Part shown: positions 1 through 9,489 of the stretch, piece after piece | Position numbering within the stretch: the stretch's first letter is position 1 | Layout of the letters: each line of letters begins with the position of its first letter | DNA from: Cladorhizidae sp. MBARI D1340-BT2 | Taxonomy: Eukaryota; Porifera; Demospongiae; Poecilosclerida; Cladorhizidae | Direction of reading: 5' to 3' | DNA: 64,000 nt | NCBI GenBank assembly: GCA_028752905.1 | Contig: JAQNBH010000009.1 | Span: 27,372,312-27,436,311 of the forward strand | Notes under the pieces: model-generated | Told to the model about the DNA's origin: nothing | Databases searched by the model: none | What the model saw: the letters and a program-made list of their open reading frames with translations, nothing else | Translations under genes and position numbers: made by a program

Positions 1-895
1 TATGCTTCCTAGTCCTTATCATTATGCTCTCAATATAACCATTATGCTCATGCAAACTAACCTTTGACCTTATCATGTGATCTACCATGTGGCAGCTGAC
101 TGAGTTAAATATATGCACAGACTGACAGGCCGAGGGGGGGGGTTCATGGCTTCTGTTTCACTACCAGTGTCTGAGACTGACACAGATACTGTTGCTCTAG
201 GCGAGACTGCTGCATTTCAATTCAAGAACGTCACTGGCCCAATGCAGCTGCTGTTACAAATAGGTTGCTACTGCACTGCAGCCGGAGCAGTATGGATGAG
301 CTGCGCTGGCAACTGTGTACAAAGGGGTTTCCATTACTTTGAAGTGAAGTTTTTCTGGATTTTACACCTATTATGGATGCATTTAAGAGTGCTCGCCTTT
401 TCAATCCAGGGAAGGTCACTGCTGCTTCAGTAGACACATCGAAGGCATTGCCTTTCTTCGGAGATGATCTCATTAATGATTTGATGCTAGAACTACCATC
501 TTATTTAGCAGCAGCTAATGATACTGCAAGGGAAGTGAACCCTTTGGAATGGTGGGAGCATAATAAAGGAACATTGCCATAGTGGAGTCAGGGATTCAGC
601 AAAGTCATTTTGATTCAGCCATCATCAGCATCAGTTGAAACAGTTTTTTCAATTTTGGAGAGACATTTTACACAATCTCAGCAATCTGCGCTTCAAGACT
701 ACGTTGAGTGGGAGTAATGCTAGAGTTTAACAATTCTTAAAACTGTAATAATTATGTTTTGTAATAATCACATTTGTTGAGCACATTTGTTGGGTCATTA
801 TGCCCAAATATTTTGCTATTATGCTCAATTATGCTCAAGTGGAAAGGAGAGCTATTATGCTCAAATTTATGCCAGCATAATGTGCCAGGGCCTAG
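1..895 (+). mobile_element. Right part of a hAT DNA transposon with subterminal repeats
   Basis: The stretch holds the C-terminal end of a hAT transposase (373-717) flanked by copies of the 9-mer ATTATGCTC at 21-29, 41-49, 818-826, 828-836 and 854-862, with a near copy at 797-805. Clustered short motifs inside both ends are typical of hAT elements, where transposase binds them. The sequence CCAGGGCCTA near 885-895 may be the outer terminal repeat. The left end lies outside the window or in the lost 5' part, so no target duplication can be checked. Seen: the repeats and the dimerisation-domain motif. Inferred: the outer boundary. Confidence 0.6.
373..717 (+). pseudogene. hAT transposase C-terminal (dimerisation) fragment
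   Basis: In one frame the protein reads FKSARLFNPGKV, then LPFFGDDLINDLMLELPSYL, then WWEHNKGTLP, an in-frame TAG at 580-582, and then QPSSASVETVFSILERHFTQ. The segments W-W, then P-S-S-A-S-V-E-x-V-F-S and a tail DYVEW are the hATC dimerisation domain that ends hAT transposases. About 114 codons remain of a protein that normally has 500-700. The N-terminal BED finger and the catalytic core are not found upstream in the window. The internal stop makes it a dead copy. Confidence 0.7.
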
Positions 896-1079
896 TGTGT
901 AGATCTTTCCTCAGGCAGGTGGACCACAGCCTTTATAGTGTCTGGTGGTGAAGTCCTTCATCTGTTCCCACACTCGCTACAATGGTTTCCACACATCTGG
1001 TGTACGGCTTGACCACTAGCTGCTGGTTTGGCTTCATCCCGGGCTGTTGTGAACTCAGTCAGGGAGATAGAGTTCCCTG

Positions 1080-1565
1080 ACATCATGTAACCAGGTGGTC
1101 ATGTAGTACCAAGTGGCTTGGATACACTGGTCATGCAGTACCAGGTGGCTTGGATACACTGGTCATGTAGTTGGATACACTGGTCATGTAGTACCAGGTG
1201 GCTTGGATAAACTGGTGATATAGTACCAATTGGATACACTGGTCATGTAGTACCAGGTGGCTTGGATATACTAGTCATGTAGTACCAGGTGGCTTGGATA
1301 CACTGGTCATGTAGTACCAGGTGGCTTGGATACACTGGTCATGTAGAACCAATTGGATACAATGGTCATGTAGTACCAGGTGGCTTGGATACACTGGTGA
1401 TGTAGTACCAGGTGGCTTGGATACACTGGTCATGTAGAACCAGGTGGCTTGGATACACTGGTCATGTAGTACCAGGTGGCTTGGATACACTAGTCAGGTA
1501 GTACCAGGTGGCTTGGATACACTGGTCATGTAGTACCAGGTGGCTTGGATACACTGGTCATGCTG
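1080..1565. repeat. 32-bp minisatellite
   Basis: About 15 tandem copies of a unit built on CAGGTGGCTTGGATACACTG followed by GTCATGTAGTAC. Several copies are shortened and begin directly at TTGGATACACTGG, giving higher-order variation. Open frames on both strands here arise only from the repeat. Bases 896-1079 before it hold nothing I recognise. Confidence 0.9.
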
Positions 1566-1694
1566 ACTCCGGGTGGTTGCCACCATCATCAAGAGCATCT
1601 GTCTTCACAGATATTGAAATATTTTGTAGGATTGGATATTCACTTAATGAGCTGCTCTGGCTGAACATTCCTCTGCCATTCTTCTCAGGGACAC

Positions 1695-2065
1695 TGTTGA
1701 GTGTTAGTCCAGTCTAACCCTCAAGTGATGGTATAAATTGCTGCCACCAGAGCTATGCTTATGTAAATAGCACCATTATCTTGCAATCAGAGAATTTATA
1801 TTATTAATGAAGACACAAGGTTGCAATTACAGGACAAGGCAAAGCTCCTGAACCTCGGTCAGTCAGGCTTCCTATATCCTGGAAACAGGGTGTGACACAT
1901 TCTTACATACACTCAGCAAAGTTCCATATACTATAACTAGGTAGGCACACATTAGGCTATATAATATCTAAGTCTGTTTGGTGTGACATAACTTGTCCCT
2001 CACTACTCTATGTGTTAATGCCTAAAGGTCATCCATGGTCCATGTTTATGAGTCTGCCCTCAACA
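1695..2065 (-). repeat. 3' LTR (in element orientation)
   Basis: 371 bp, begins TGTTGAGTGTTAG and ends TGCCCTCAACA on the plus strand. It directly abuts a minus-strand polypurine tract (AGAAAGGGGAGA) at 2066-2078, which marks it as the 3' LTR of the minus-strand element. Confidence 0.9.
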
Positions 2066-2226
2066 TCTCCCCTTTCTGAGATGAAACACCTCCTCCCCCA
2101 GCTGAAGGTCCTCCGTTGGAGTGTGGATCTAATCTCATGTTTGAGACTTTAATAGGCGCCGGAATCAGCAGTGTTTCCCTAGCTCCCTCAGTCACTCTCA
2201 CCAGCGCTTCATCTTCAGGCCAGCAT

Positions 2227-2780
2227 TGTCGCGACAATCCATCTGCGTTCTGATGTAACATGCCTGGCTAGTACTTAAGTTCGAACTGGAACACCAGTGC
2301 CCAGCGCATCAGTCTGCCTGTCAGTCGAGTAGACCATTGTAGAGCTAGCAGAGCCCGGTAGTCAGTGAGGACAGTGAAGTGGCGGCCAATTAGATGTATA
2401 GCAAAGTGGTCGACAGCTTTGACCACAGCCAGGCATTCAAGTTCGGAAACAGTGTAGTTTGATTCGGCGAGAGTGGTTCGCTTAGAGAAGTAGGCGACGG
2501 ATTGTTCCTCTTCCTCCCTCTTTACTGAGAGTACTGCACCAATTCCGAGGATCGAGGCATCAGTGTGGAGAATCAGCTCATCATCAGCTCTGGGAATAAT
2601 GAGCGGGTGGTCGTCACATAGAACAGAAACAATATGGTTAAATGCATCTGACTCTCTCTTATTCCCTTCCAGGCAACAGGTGGCACCCTTCTTCAGGGCA
2701 TAGAACAGGGGACCCGGCCACCTAACAAAATCGGGTATAAACTTCCAGTAATAACCGGCGGTCCCCAAGATAGCCCTCAA
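2227..2780 (-). pseudogene. RNase H domain of the LTR element
   Basis: Motifs are LILHTDASILGIGAVLSV (first catalytic Asp), VAYFSKRTTLAESNYTVSEL with the catalytic Glu in the next residues, HFTVLTDYRALLAL (third Asp) and, after a stop near 2262-2270, the domain end HQNADGLSR. No integrase follows: the next 160 bp run through a short Gly-rich tail into the purine tract and 3' LTR. Confidence 0.85.
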
Positions 2781-3592
2781 CCCTTTCTGATTCCTAGGTC
2801 TATGGAAGTCCTTGAGTGCCTTAACTTTAGCTTCTGGTACACTTACAAGGCCATGTCCAATATGGTGTCCCAGATAACTCTAGTGACTGTGCCCCCCACA
2901 CACATTTGTCTAGGTTCGTAGTCAACCCAGCCTCAACCAATGCTTTCAACACTTCTTCAATGTGTTGTACATGTTCCTCCCAAGTAGCAGAAAATATTAA
3001 TATATCATCAATATAATTATGTCGCGCAGCAGTCTCTCAAATGATCTAGAGTGATTTCCATGCACCTTTAGAAAGCTGCTGGTGCATTTTTGAGACCAAA
3101 TGGCATGCGGGTAAATGTTTATTTCCCCCACAGGGTGCATAAAGCTGTCTTATCTTGGATGGCTCTACCAAGAAGGACCAGGTAGAATCCCTTGTTCAGA
3201 TCAATCTTGGAAAGCCCGACAGCATTAGCCACTTGGTTCAGTAGGTCCTCAATGCATGGCATCTGGAACGGGTCATTGATTGTGACTTTATTTAGCTGTC
3301 TGTAGTCAATACAGAGTCTTACATCCCTAGTCACCTTTTTCCTAGGCAGTACCATAGGGGATGACCATGGGCTTTTGGATGGAATGAGTATACCCAAGGC
3401 CAATAGCTCATCTATCTCCTTCTTAAGATCATTTTTCATTGCGGGGGCAATTCTGTTGTGGGGTAATCGGAGTGGGTTTCCTTCCTCTAAATGGATTTCA
3501 CATTGGTCGTGTTTCAGCAAGACCAGCCCTTTCAGGGTATGGTACCTTAGTATGGCCTTCAACTGTGGTTTCCTAGCATTGGATGAATTCAT
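2781..3592 (-). pseudogene. Reverse transcriptase domain of the LTR element
   Basis: Recognisable blocks are EIDELLALGILIPSKSPWSS, then VRLCIDYRQLNKVTIND and LSKIDLNKGFY, the usual fingers/palm motifs of Ty3/gypsy RT. The catalytic Y-I-D-D box is encoded near 3000-3020 in a shifted frame, followed by thumb and connection motifs up to KVKALKDF and AILGTAGYYWKFIPDF. At least two frameshifts and stops around 2890-3120 destroy the frame. Confidence 0.85.
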
Positions 3593-3602
3593 CTTGGCCT
3601 AA

Positions 3603-4018
3603 GGGATTCGGTGTGTCCTCACATTCGTCGGCCATAATGAGTCTAAGGAGATTAGCATGTGGCATCTTCCACTCATTAAGCCGGTTAATGTGGATGGTTA
3701 GCTTTTGGAACTTTTGTTAAGGACAGCTATTGTATAGTTACAGTCAGACAGTTTAGCTATGATCTCATATGGGCCATCCCAAATTGAGTGGAGTTTTCCT
3801 GTCAACCCTGGGGTGTGACAGAGCACCATGTCCCCGAGTTCATAGCTCCTTGGTTTGGAGCTCTGATCATAGGCCTGTTTAGATTTTTCTTTGTCTTTGT
3901 AGCTTTCTTCATTTTCGTAGGCCTGTTTGTGTAGAGCTGTTAATATCTCCTTGCACCTACAAGAGGGGGCCACCACTCTGGATAACTCTCTCCCAGGGTC
4001 AGCCCGTTTTCTATGCAC
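3603..4018 (-). pseudogene. Integrase C-terminal (GPY/F-type) remnant, upstream of RT
   Basis: The frame carries the typical end of a gypsy integrase: a KEILTALHKQAYENEESYKD-like helix, then YELGDMVLCHTPGLTGKL, WDGPYEIIAKLSDCNYTIAV and, past a frameshift, KLTIHINRLNEWKMPHANLL. The W-x-GPY module and the H-x-N-x-L-x-x-W ending are hallmarks of the C-terminal integrase domain that contacts DNA. It lies between protease and reverse transcriptase, the copia-like position seen in Gmr1-type elements. The catalytic core is missing. Confidence 0.8.
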
Positions 4019-4356
4019 TATTATACCTGCCAGATAGAAGTGTACCTCATCTCCATTAATATCCCATCCTTCCTCTGCTGTTCTGTTAGAGCCAGCACTT
4101 CCACCTTCCCTTTTGAAAGGGTCAGAAGTGGCAACTCACTCACATGACCTCCCTCTAACCCTTGAATGTTTCCTGCCTCAATATATCTTCTATTGCCTCA
4201 TCTCCCTTGTACATGTACCCACTCAGCAATTCATCAACAGCAGAAGAATTGATGTGAGGGTCCTCCTCCCCAAGAGGACTGGTATCGGTGCTCACTTCCT
4301 CTACTTCTGTTAATAAGCTATCTGTCTCATGGTCAACAGGATCGCAAGCAACTAGT
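4019..4356 (-). other. Linker between protease and integrase remnant
   Basis: In one minus frame this encodes an acidic stretch (TDSLLTEVEEVSTDTSPLGE and more) that fits the linker following protease in this element. No zinc-binding domain or catalytic core of integrase is recognisable, so these parts appear to have been lost between here and the GPY/F-type remnant. Confidence 0.5.
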
Positions 4357-5832
4357 TTAGGTTGTTTTGGCTATCTTCCTTCTGGGTTTGGGTATTGGTT
4401 TTTCATGCAATTTGGGTAGTGTTAGGGGCAGCTGCCTAGTCCAAGTGCCATCCTTGCTATATTCAATCTGGTTAGCGGCTTTCTCTGCCACTAGTGCCTG
4501 ACTTTGAACCCTGGTAATGACAGGTAATGTTACAGGATCGTCTGCCAGCACCCTTTGCTTGGATCTTCCAGCAATCCAAGACCTCACCCAGGGGTGGTCC
4601 TTTCCCAACAGAACATGCTTTGTATCCTCACCCACTTAGTTATTCCATCTACCTTTAAGTCTATGGTTGCTGTTTTAAATGTGACGACCCTCTGATTAGC
4701 TAGTCTTGCCTTAGCCAGTGAAACATTCAGTTGGTAATAGCCTAGCAGGGACTGCTGTTTTGTTGGCACCAGTGTCAATGAGGCACCTACACGGTCTACC
4801 ATTTATGTCCCCGGTTCTGAGCAACTCCTCAGCCTCAGACTCAAAACTAATCATGCCTAGCCGGGCTTTGACCTTATTGTTTGGGCAATACCTCTTAAAA
4901 TGCCATGTTTCATTGCATTCAAAGCAAACTATGTCCTTAGGAAATAATCTACACCTCTGTGGACCACCGGCTAAACCTTGGCCACCAACCCGATCATGCT
5001 CAATGGGGGACCCCCCATCTCTACCCTTAGTTAGGTGCCCACCTGATACATTAGTCGGTTTCTGTTCCCTGGGATTGTTGTAGGCCATCTTTCTGCCGGA
5101 GTGTTGTCCCTCCAGTTGTCTCTTGTGCATCTTGCTTCTTTCGTGAAAGGATTTTGATTCCCAAGTAGCTTCCAGCTCATCGATGATCTCCTCCGGAGTA
5201 TCCTTGTAAGTATTACCTCTCACTGCATGGCATACCTCTGGTGAGTAGTAAAGCGTCAACGTTCCTCGAAACATCTCCATCGTGAAGTCCTTTTTGCTTT
5301 CCATCCGCATTCCGAATCTGTTGATGCTCTTCATAATCGGAGTGAGATTGTGTCTAGGTGACAGGTTGTCTGTTGGTGTGTTTCTCCAAATAGTTTTTAT
5401 GGCTCTAGTATCTGTACAACCCAGATGCTCAAGCAGCAAAGTCTTCAATGTTTAGTAATGTACGCTCAAGTCCAGTTCCTGAAAAGCTTCCATCACTTTC
5501 CCGGAGACTTGCTTCCATAATATATTGGTCCTTTCTGTTACTGGAAGTCCCACCTCTGTTAGGGTTTGTTCAAAGTTTCTCAGGTAAGCTTCTGGGTCGA
5601 TTAGTTCATCCATTTTGTGAAGTGCCTGCAGTGCTGTTCTCTTCAATTGCTCAGCTTCCCTTGCAGAAGTACTGGCTTGTTGGAACTCTCTTGTGAGCTT
5701 GTAGAAGGCTGCATTTTCCTCTACCAATTTTGTTAGCAGGTCATTTCGCTACTTTTCTTCCTTTGCATGCTCCATTGTAGTTCTCAACCTCTCCTCCCTT
5801 TCCTGATTCATTGATGCTATCATAGTTGCCAT
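4357..5832 (-). pseudogene. gag-protease of the LTR element
   Basis: An in-frame ATG at 5830-5832 opens gag with a charged coiled-coil start (MATMIASMNQEREERLR). Stops at 5749-5751 (TAG) and 5452-5454 (TAA) interrupt an otherwise continuous frame to 4711. Near the gag end is a CCHC zinc knuckle, CFECNETWHFKRYCP (CX2CX4HX4C), which binds the RNA genome. About 50 residues later comes the aspartic protease active site, LIDTGANKTAV, and the rest of protease continues in two other frames (4584-4802 and 4357-4635), indicating frameshifts. A TRVQSQ motif and a basic, proline-rich linker follow. Confidence 0.85.
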
Positions 5833-5990
5833 AGCAGAGCCATAGAGTCGGCAGTCGCTTCAGTGTTGAATGAACTAGTTGCTGTCGGTTCTGTCTTCTT
5901 GTCGCTGATCTTGTCGGACTTTGAACGTGTTTGGACGATGCTTGGATCTATGCTTCGGTTGGTAGTGAATGTTAGTTATGGTGATTATGT

Positions 5991-6008
5991 TCTGCACCAC
6001 TGCCACCA
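5991..6008 (-). promoter_or_regulatory. Primer-binding site, tRNA-Leu type (diverged)
   Basis: Two bases inside the 5' LTR the minus strand reads TGGTGGCAGTGGTGCAGA. It resembles the complement of the 3' end of an animal tRNA-Leu(AAG/UAG), with a few mismatches. The same site occurs without mismatch in the element at 26061, also 2 bp from its LTR. Confidence 0.65.
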
Positions 6009-6010
6009 TG

Positions 6011-6397
6011 TGTTGAGGGTTAGTCCAGTCTAACTCTCAAGTGATGGTATCAATTGTTGCCACCAGAGCTATGCTTATGTAAATAGCACCCGTATCTTGC
6101 AATCAGAGAATTTAGATTATTAATGAAGACACAAGGTTGCAATTACAGGACAAGGCAAAGCTCCTGAACCTTGGTCAGTCAGGGTTCTTATACCCTGACT
6201 TCCCAGATAAACAGGATGACATACATTCTTACATACACTCAGCAAAGTTCCACATACTATAATTGGGTAGGCCCACATAATTATTATAATATCTAAGTCT
6301 GTTTGGTGCGACATAACTTAGTAATGTTCCCTCAGTACTCTCTGTATTAATGCCTAAAGGTCATCCATGGTCCATGTTGATGAGTCTGCCCTCAACA
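6011..6397 (-). repeat. 5' LTR (in element orientation)
   Basis: 387 bp, bounded by TGTTGAGGG and CCCTCAACA, clearly homologous to 1695-2065 but with several substitutions and indels around 6190-6330. The divergence between the two LTRs indicates an old insertion. The adjacent primer site at 5991-6008 fixes this as the 5' LTR of a minus-strand element. Confidence 0.9.
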
Positions 6398-6414
6398 GAC
6401 ACGTCCATACATCA

Positions 6415-6610
6415 AGTTGTGATATATATTTACAATACCTGCCTGAAAATGTGTACAATACCTTCCTGAAGATGTGATATATATTTATAATACCTGCCTG
6501 CAATACCTGCCTGAAGATGATATATATATTTACAATATCTGCCTGTAGATTTGATATATATTTACAATACCTGCCTGAAGATGTGATATATATTTACAAT
6601 ATGTGATATT
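6415..6610. repeat. AT-rich tandem repeat of about 30 bp
   Basis: Degenerate copies built on GATGTGATATATATTTACAA and TACCTGCCTGA, about five to six units, beginning just after the LTR element. Confidence 0.75.
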
Positions 6611-7382
6611 ACCTAACGGAGTTACACTGATGAGCATGCACACAACAATGCAACAGACCAATATCCAATGGTGTGCTCTATTCAAAAACACCAAATATAT
6701 GATACATATTGTAAACTATGTAGGCAGCATCAAGGAAGCTTAAACTTCCGCCCCCTTTCCCCCCCTCTCCCCCCCCAAAAAGCAGATGCATGCTTGCATC
6801 ATGGAATTTGCACCTACAAATCAAAATAATGCACGTCCATGTTATTCATTTTCCTGAGATTACTTGAAATGATGTTGGCATGTTAGAGCTAGCTCTAGGT
6901 GAGGATGTGCTCTCTGTGTTTCTCTCCATTTACTGCCACTACTTAGTTAGAGATACCTCTAGGTCGGGATGTGCTGACTGTGTTGCTCTCCAGCTGCTCG
7001 CTCTGCTTTGATGCTTGGATGCTCTAACAACTTCCAACTCCTTGACTTCAGCTCCATCCAAGCATGTAATTGGAATGCCATCGCTCTCCTTCTTGTCGGC
7101 TCCACATATGATTTTGTCACAGTCTATCTCCTCAGTGCTTGCTACATGTGCCTACCCTAACCCCAGAGGGATGACAAGAGCATATTTGGTGCTTGCTACC
7201 TTGAGGCTTGATAAATACCTGAAGATGTATAATATTATAATTATATGTATCTTATACATTTATATTTATCATATCTTGAGTAGACTTCTGGTAACCGTAC
7301 GAAAGCTCATGACCAATTGATACCAGGCCATTGATTGCTGTGAGTCTTTATTGCACTAGTCCCTAGTCTTCAAGATATAAAA
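6611..7382. other. Intergenic stretch, no gene recognised
   Basis: Contains a C-rich tract at about 6748-6776 and two related stretches (6888-6930 and 6948-6985), both with TAGGT.. GATGTGCT.TCTGTGTT.CTCTCCA. A 101-codon frame at 7015-7320 has no recognisable domain and I do not call it a gene. Confidence 0.5.
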
Positions 7383-7500
7383 AGAGACTGATATGCTAGG
7401 CTAGGCCTAAGGATAGGCATTTGGCTAGGGCTTAAGTCTTGGGCTAGGGCTGGGACAGACTAAGGCCAGGACTAAGGCTAAATCTAGGGCTAGGGGGCAT
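7383..7500. repeat. Degenerate GGCTAG/TTAGGG-like hexamer array
   Basis: Repeated GGCTAGGGCT, GGCTAAG and TCTAGGGCTAGGG words with an approximate 6-bp period. A second, longer array of the same type is at 63230-63445, and short bursts occur at 34206-34236 and 63497-63515. Confidence 0.6.
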
Positions 7501-7511
7501 TTCTGATGCCT

Positions 7512-7612
7512 CAGGCATTGCATCTGGTGAAAAGATTTGTGTATTGGTGATTGGGAATTGAATCCGGTGAAAAGACTGGTATGCTGGTGATTGGGCCTTG
7601 GATCTGATAATA
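7512..7612. repeat. Imperfect 43-bp tandem duplication
   Basis: Two adjacent copies of a segment of the form ATCTGGTGAAAAGA....TATTGGTGATTGGG. Confidence 0.6.
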
Positions 7613-7731
7613 GCTAGCTCTATCAGGAAACAAATTGCAGGCCATTTACCATTTCAACGCTGAAAATACAGCAAAGAGATAGATTTTTCTGCTATAGTGT
7701 GTGGTGAAGATGCAGATCATATGTAGCTAAT

Positions 7732-7985
7732 AATGGGCTGGCTATACATAAGGCCACGGCTATACATAAGGCCACAGCCAGACGGCTTCTTATGGTCAGC
7801 CGTTATAGTGTCTCTCTCTGTGCATATGTATATGTGTATTGTGTGGCAATATGTGTGTGTGTGTGTCAGTGAGTGAATGTGTGTGTGTGGGAGTGAGTGT
7901 GATTGTGGAGTATGTATATATGTATGTATGTGGTGTGGTTTGGTGTGTCTGTAGTGGTGTGTGTGTGCATAGTTAGAGAGCACGT
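7732..7985. repeat. Short duplication and GT-rich low-complexity DNA
   Basis: GGCTATACATAAGGCCAC occurs twice in tandem at about 7739-7776. GTGT-rich microsatellite sequence follows from 7822 to 7972. Reading frames here are low-complexity artefacts. Confidence 0.75.
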
Positions 7986-8419
7986 TGGTCTTTGTGTGTT
8001 AGTTAGAAGTCCACAAAGCAACACATAGTTTACTATGTAACCCAAGCTTATCTAGTGTTGGTCATAGTGGCGATGGTGGTATGGTGTGTGTCAGGAGAGC
8101 CAGTGATTTTGATGATGAAGGGATGAGAGATTGAGAACTAAGTCCCCAAATATCGCAGATAATGTCTACAACTCCTGTAAATAAACTAGGTCAGTCACAG
8201 TAGTGCAGCAGGTCATCAAACTAGTAGGTAATTTGCCGGCAAATGCGAGTCAACAGAGGTCTAGTGTTAATCTGGCACATGTGAGGATTCCCACTCAAGA
8301 GACCAATGGAAGCAGAGTCACAAAGCAGAGGGCATAGCACACATATTAACCGAGCACATCCCACATATTCCTCATTATACCATCCTATCACTTCCAGATT
8401 TGTGGAAATAGCTGCTCGA

Positions 8420-9020
8420 GAGAAAGCAACAGTCAACACGCATGAGGGACATAGTAGCCTCAGAGTTCATGCTCTCCCAGTCACATGCTTTGCCAGGCTG
8501 TGACTCGGAAACGTGGTTTTTCTTGTTCATGACTATGACATCAGCATATTGGAGTTGGCTATCAGCTGCAGCGTGGTATGTTTCGCTACTCTTAAATTTG
8601 GCTACTAGAGCGTAGGTGTCCACAACAGTCACTACAGCATAAAGGAGGATTCGGTACATCCTCCCATATTCCTGCTCTAGGGTAGCTATAGTGGCCAAGG
8701 AGTTGTCATTCCACTGCTCTCGATGAGGAGATAATCAAACTTCCCTATATCAACATCCTGCAACAGATTCCAAACTGCTGTTTGAAACTCACCCGAAATT
8801 TAACAGCAGAGGCAGCCATTGGTAGATCTACCACTGAATCTTGGCTTTGGTTCCTCTTTACTATCTGATGGTCTAAGTTGACAGAGGCGAAATCATTCAC
8901 AGCATCTGCAACCCTCAAATTCTGCTTGTTAGAAAGCATCATAGTCAAGGAGAGTGGTTCTTTCAGGTCCAAGTAGACCATGATCAGGGTAACTGGGAGC
9001 TTTCTCTTCTTTCCAGCCCA
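8420..9020 (-). pseudogene. CobW/ZNG1-type GTPase (metallochaperone) pseudogene
   Basis: The minus strand gives, across two frames, KLPVTLI, LSNKQNLRVADAVNDFASVN, KRNQSQDSVVDL, GKFDYLLIESSG, VVTVVDTYALVAKF and LQYADVIVMNK. These follow the order of a CobW/P47K GTPase: start strand, VND switch region, the E-S-x-G box, TVVD, and NK (from NKxD). Proteins of this family insert metals such as zinc into targets. The P-loop that should read GFLGAGKTT is scrambled (MVYLDLKEPLSLT), the CXCC metal-binding motif is lost in a frameshift near 8800, and NKxD reads NKKN. The roughly 200 residues are therefore a dead copy. No intron is seen in 600 bp, so it may be one large exon or a retrocopy. The C-terminal CobW domain is not recognised downstream. 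Confidence 0.7.
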
Positions 9021-9489
9021 AGCTTGGTTCTCCCTGTGAATGTAGATGTTACATAAACTATCCATCTTCCAGTAGTTCAACTCGGTAAGATAACTTCTGT
9101 ACGGCATTACCCAGCATGCTCTCACATCCTGCTTAATTAGCAGATAAGTGTGCACCACTTGCCCCGCCAGCCTCAGTAGTGTTACATGCTCTTGATTATT
9201 ATAAGAGAAATGTGTGCGTGTCTTATTGGGATCTAGGATCATCATATTACCTTCTTGCACCAATTCATTACAACTATTTTGACCTAAATCTAATCATCTT
9301 ACTGAATACAGTAGCTATGTACCTCCTAATTCATATCACCTTGGCCTGTTCTCTTATCTGAAAGAAACTTGCGCTACGGGCAAAGTAATAATAATGTATC
9401 AGTTTAACTTCACTGATATCAACTGAGCCTCACTTACCAATCCGTCCATGAATTCTTCGATGTTCTGTGACCTCAGTCTATAACTGTAC

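Larger units (their letters stand above)
1695..6397 (-). mobile_element. Complete LTR retrotransposon (Ty3/gypsy, Gmr1-like domain order)
   Basis: Two LTRs of 371 and 387 bp, at 1695-2065 and 6011-6397, both begin TGTTGAG and end CCCTCAACA. The 5-bp sequence GACAC flanks the element on both sides (1690-1694 and 6398-6402), a target-site duplication proving a single insertion. Read on the minus strand the order is 5' LTR, primer site, gag, zinc knuckle, protease, acidic linker, integrase C-terminus, reverse transcriptase, RNase H, purine tract, 3' LTR. Ordinary gypsy elements place integrase after RNase H; here only about 160 bp lie between RNase H and the purine tract. Stops and frameshifts in each domain show the copy is dead. 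Confidence 0.9.

Noticed and set aside
1275..1490. 71-codon minus frame in the 32-bp minisatellite
   Set aside because: Periodic translation of a tandem repeat with unequal units; no start context or conserved domain.
7015..7320. 101-codon plus frame
   Set aside because: Composition changes to TA-rich sequence halfway; no domain.
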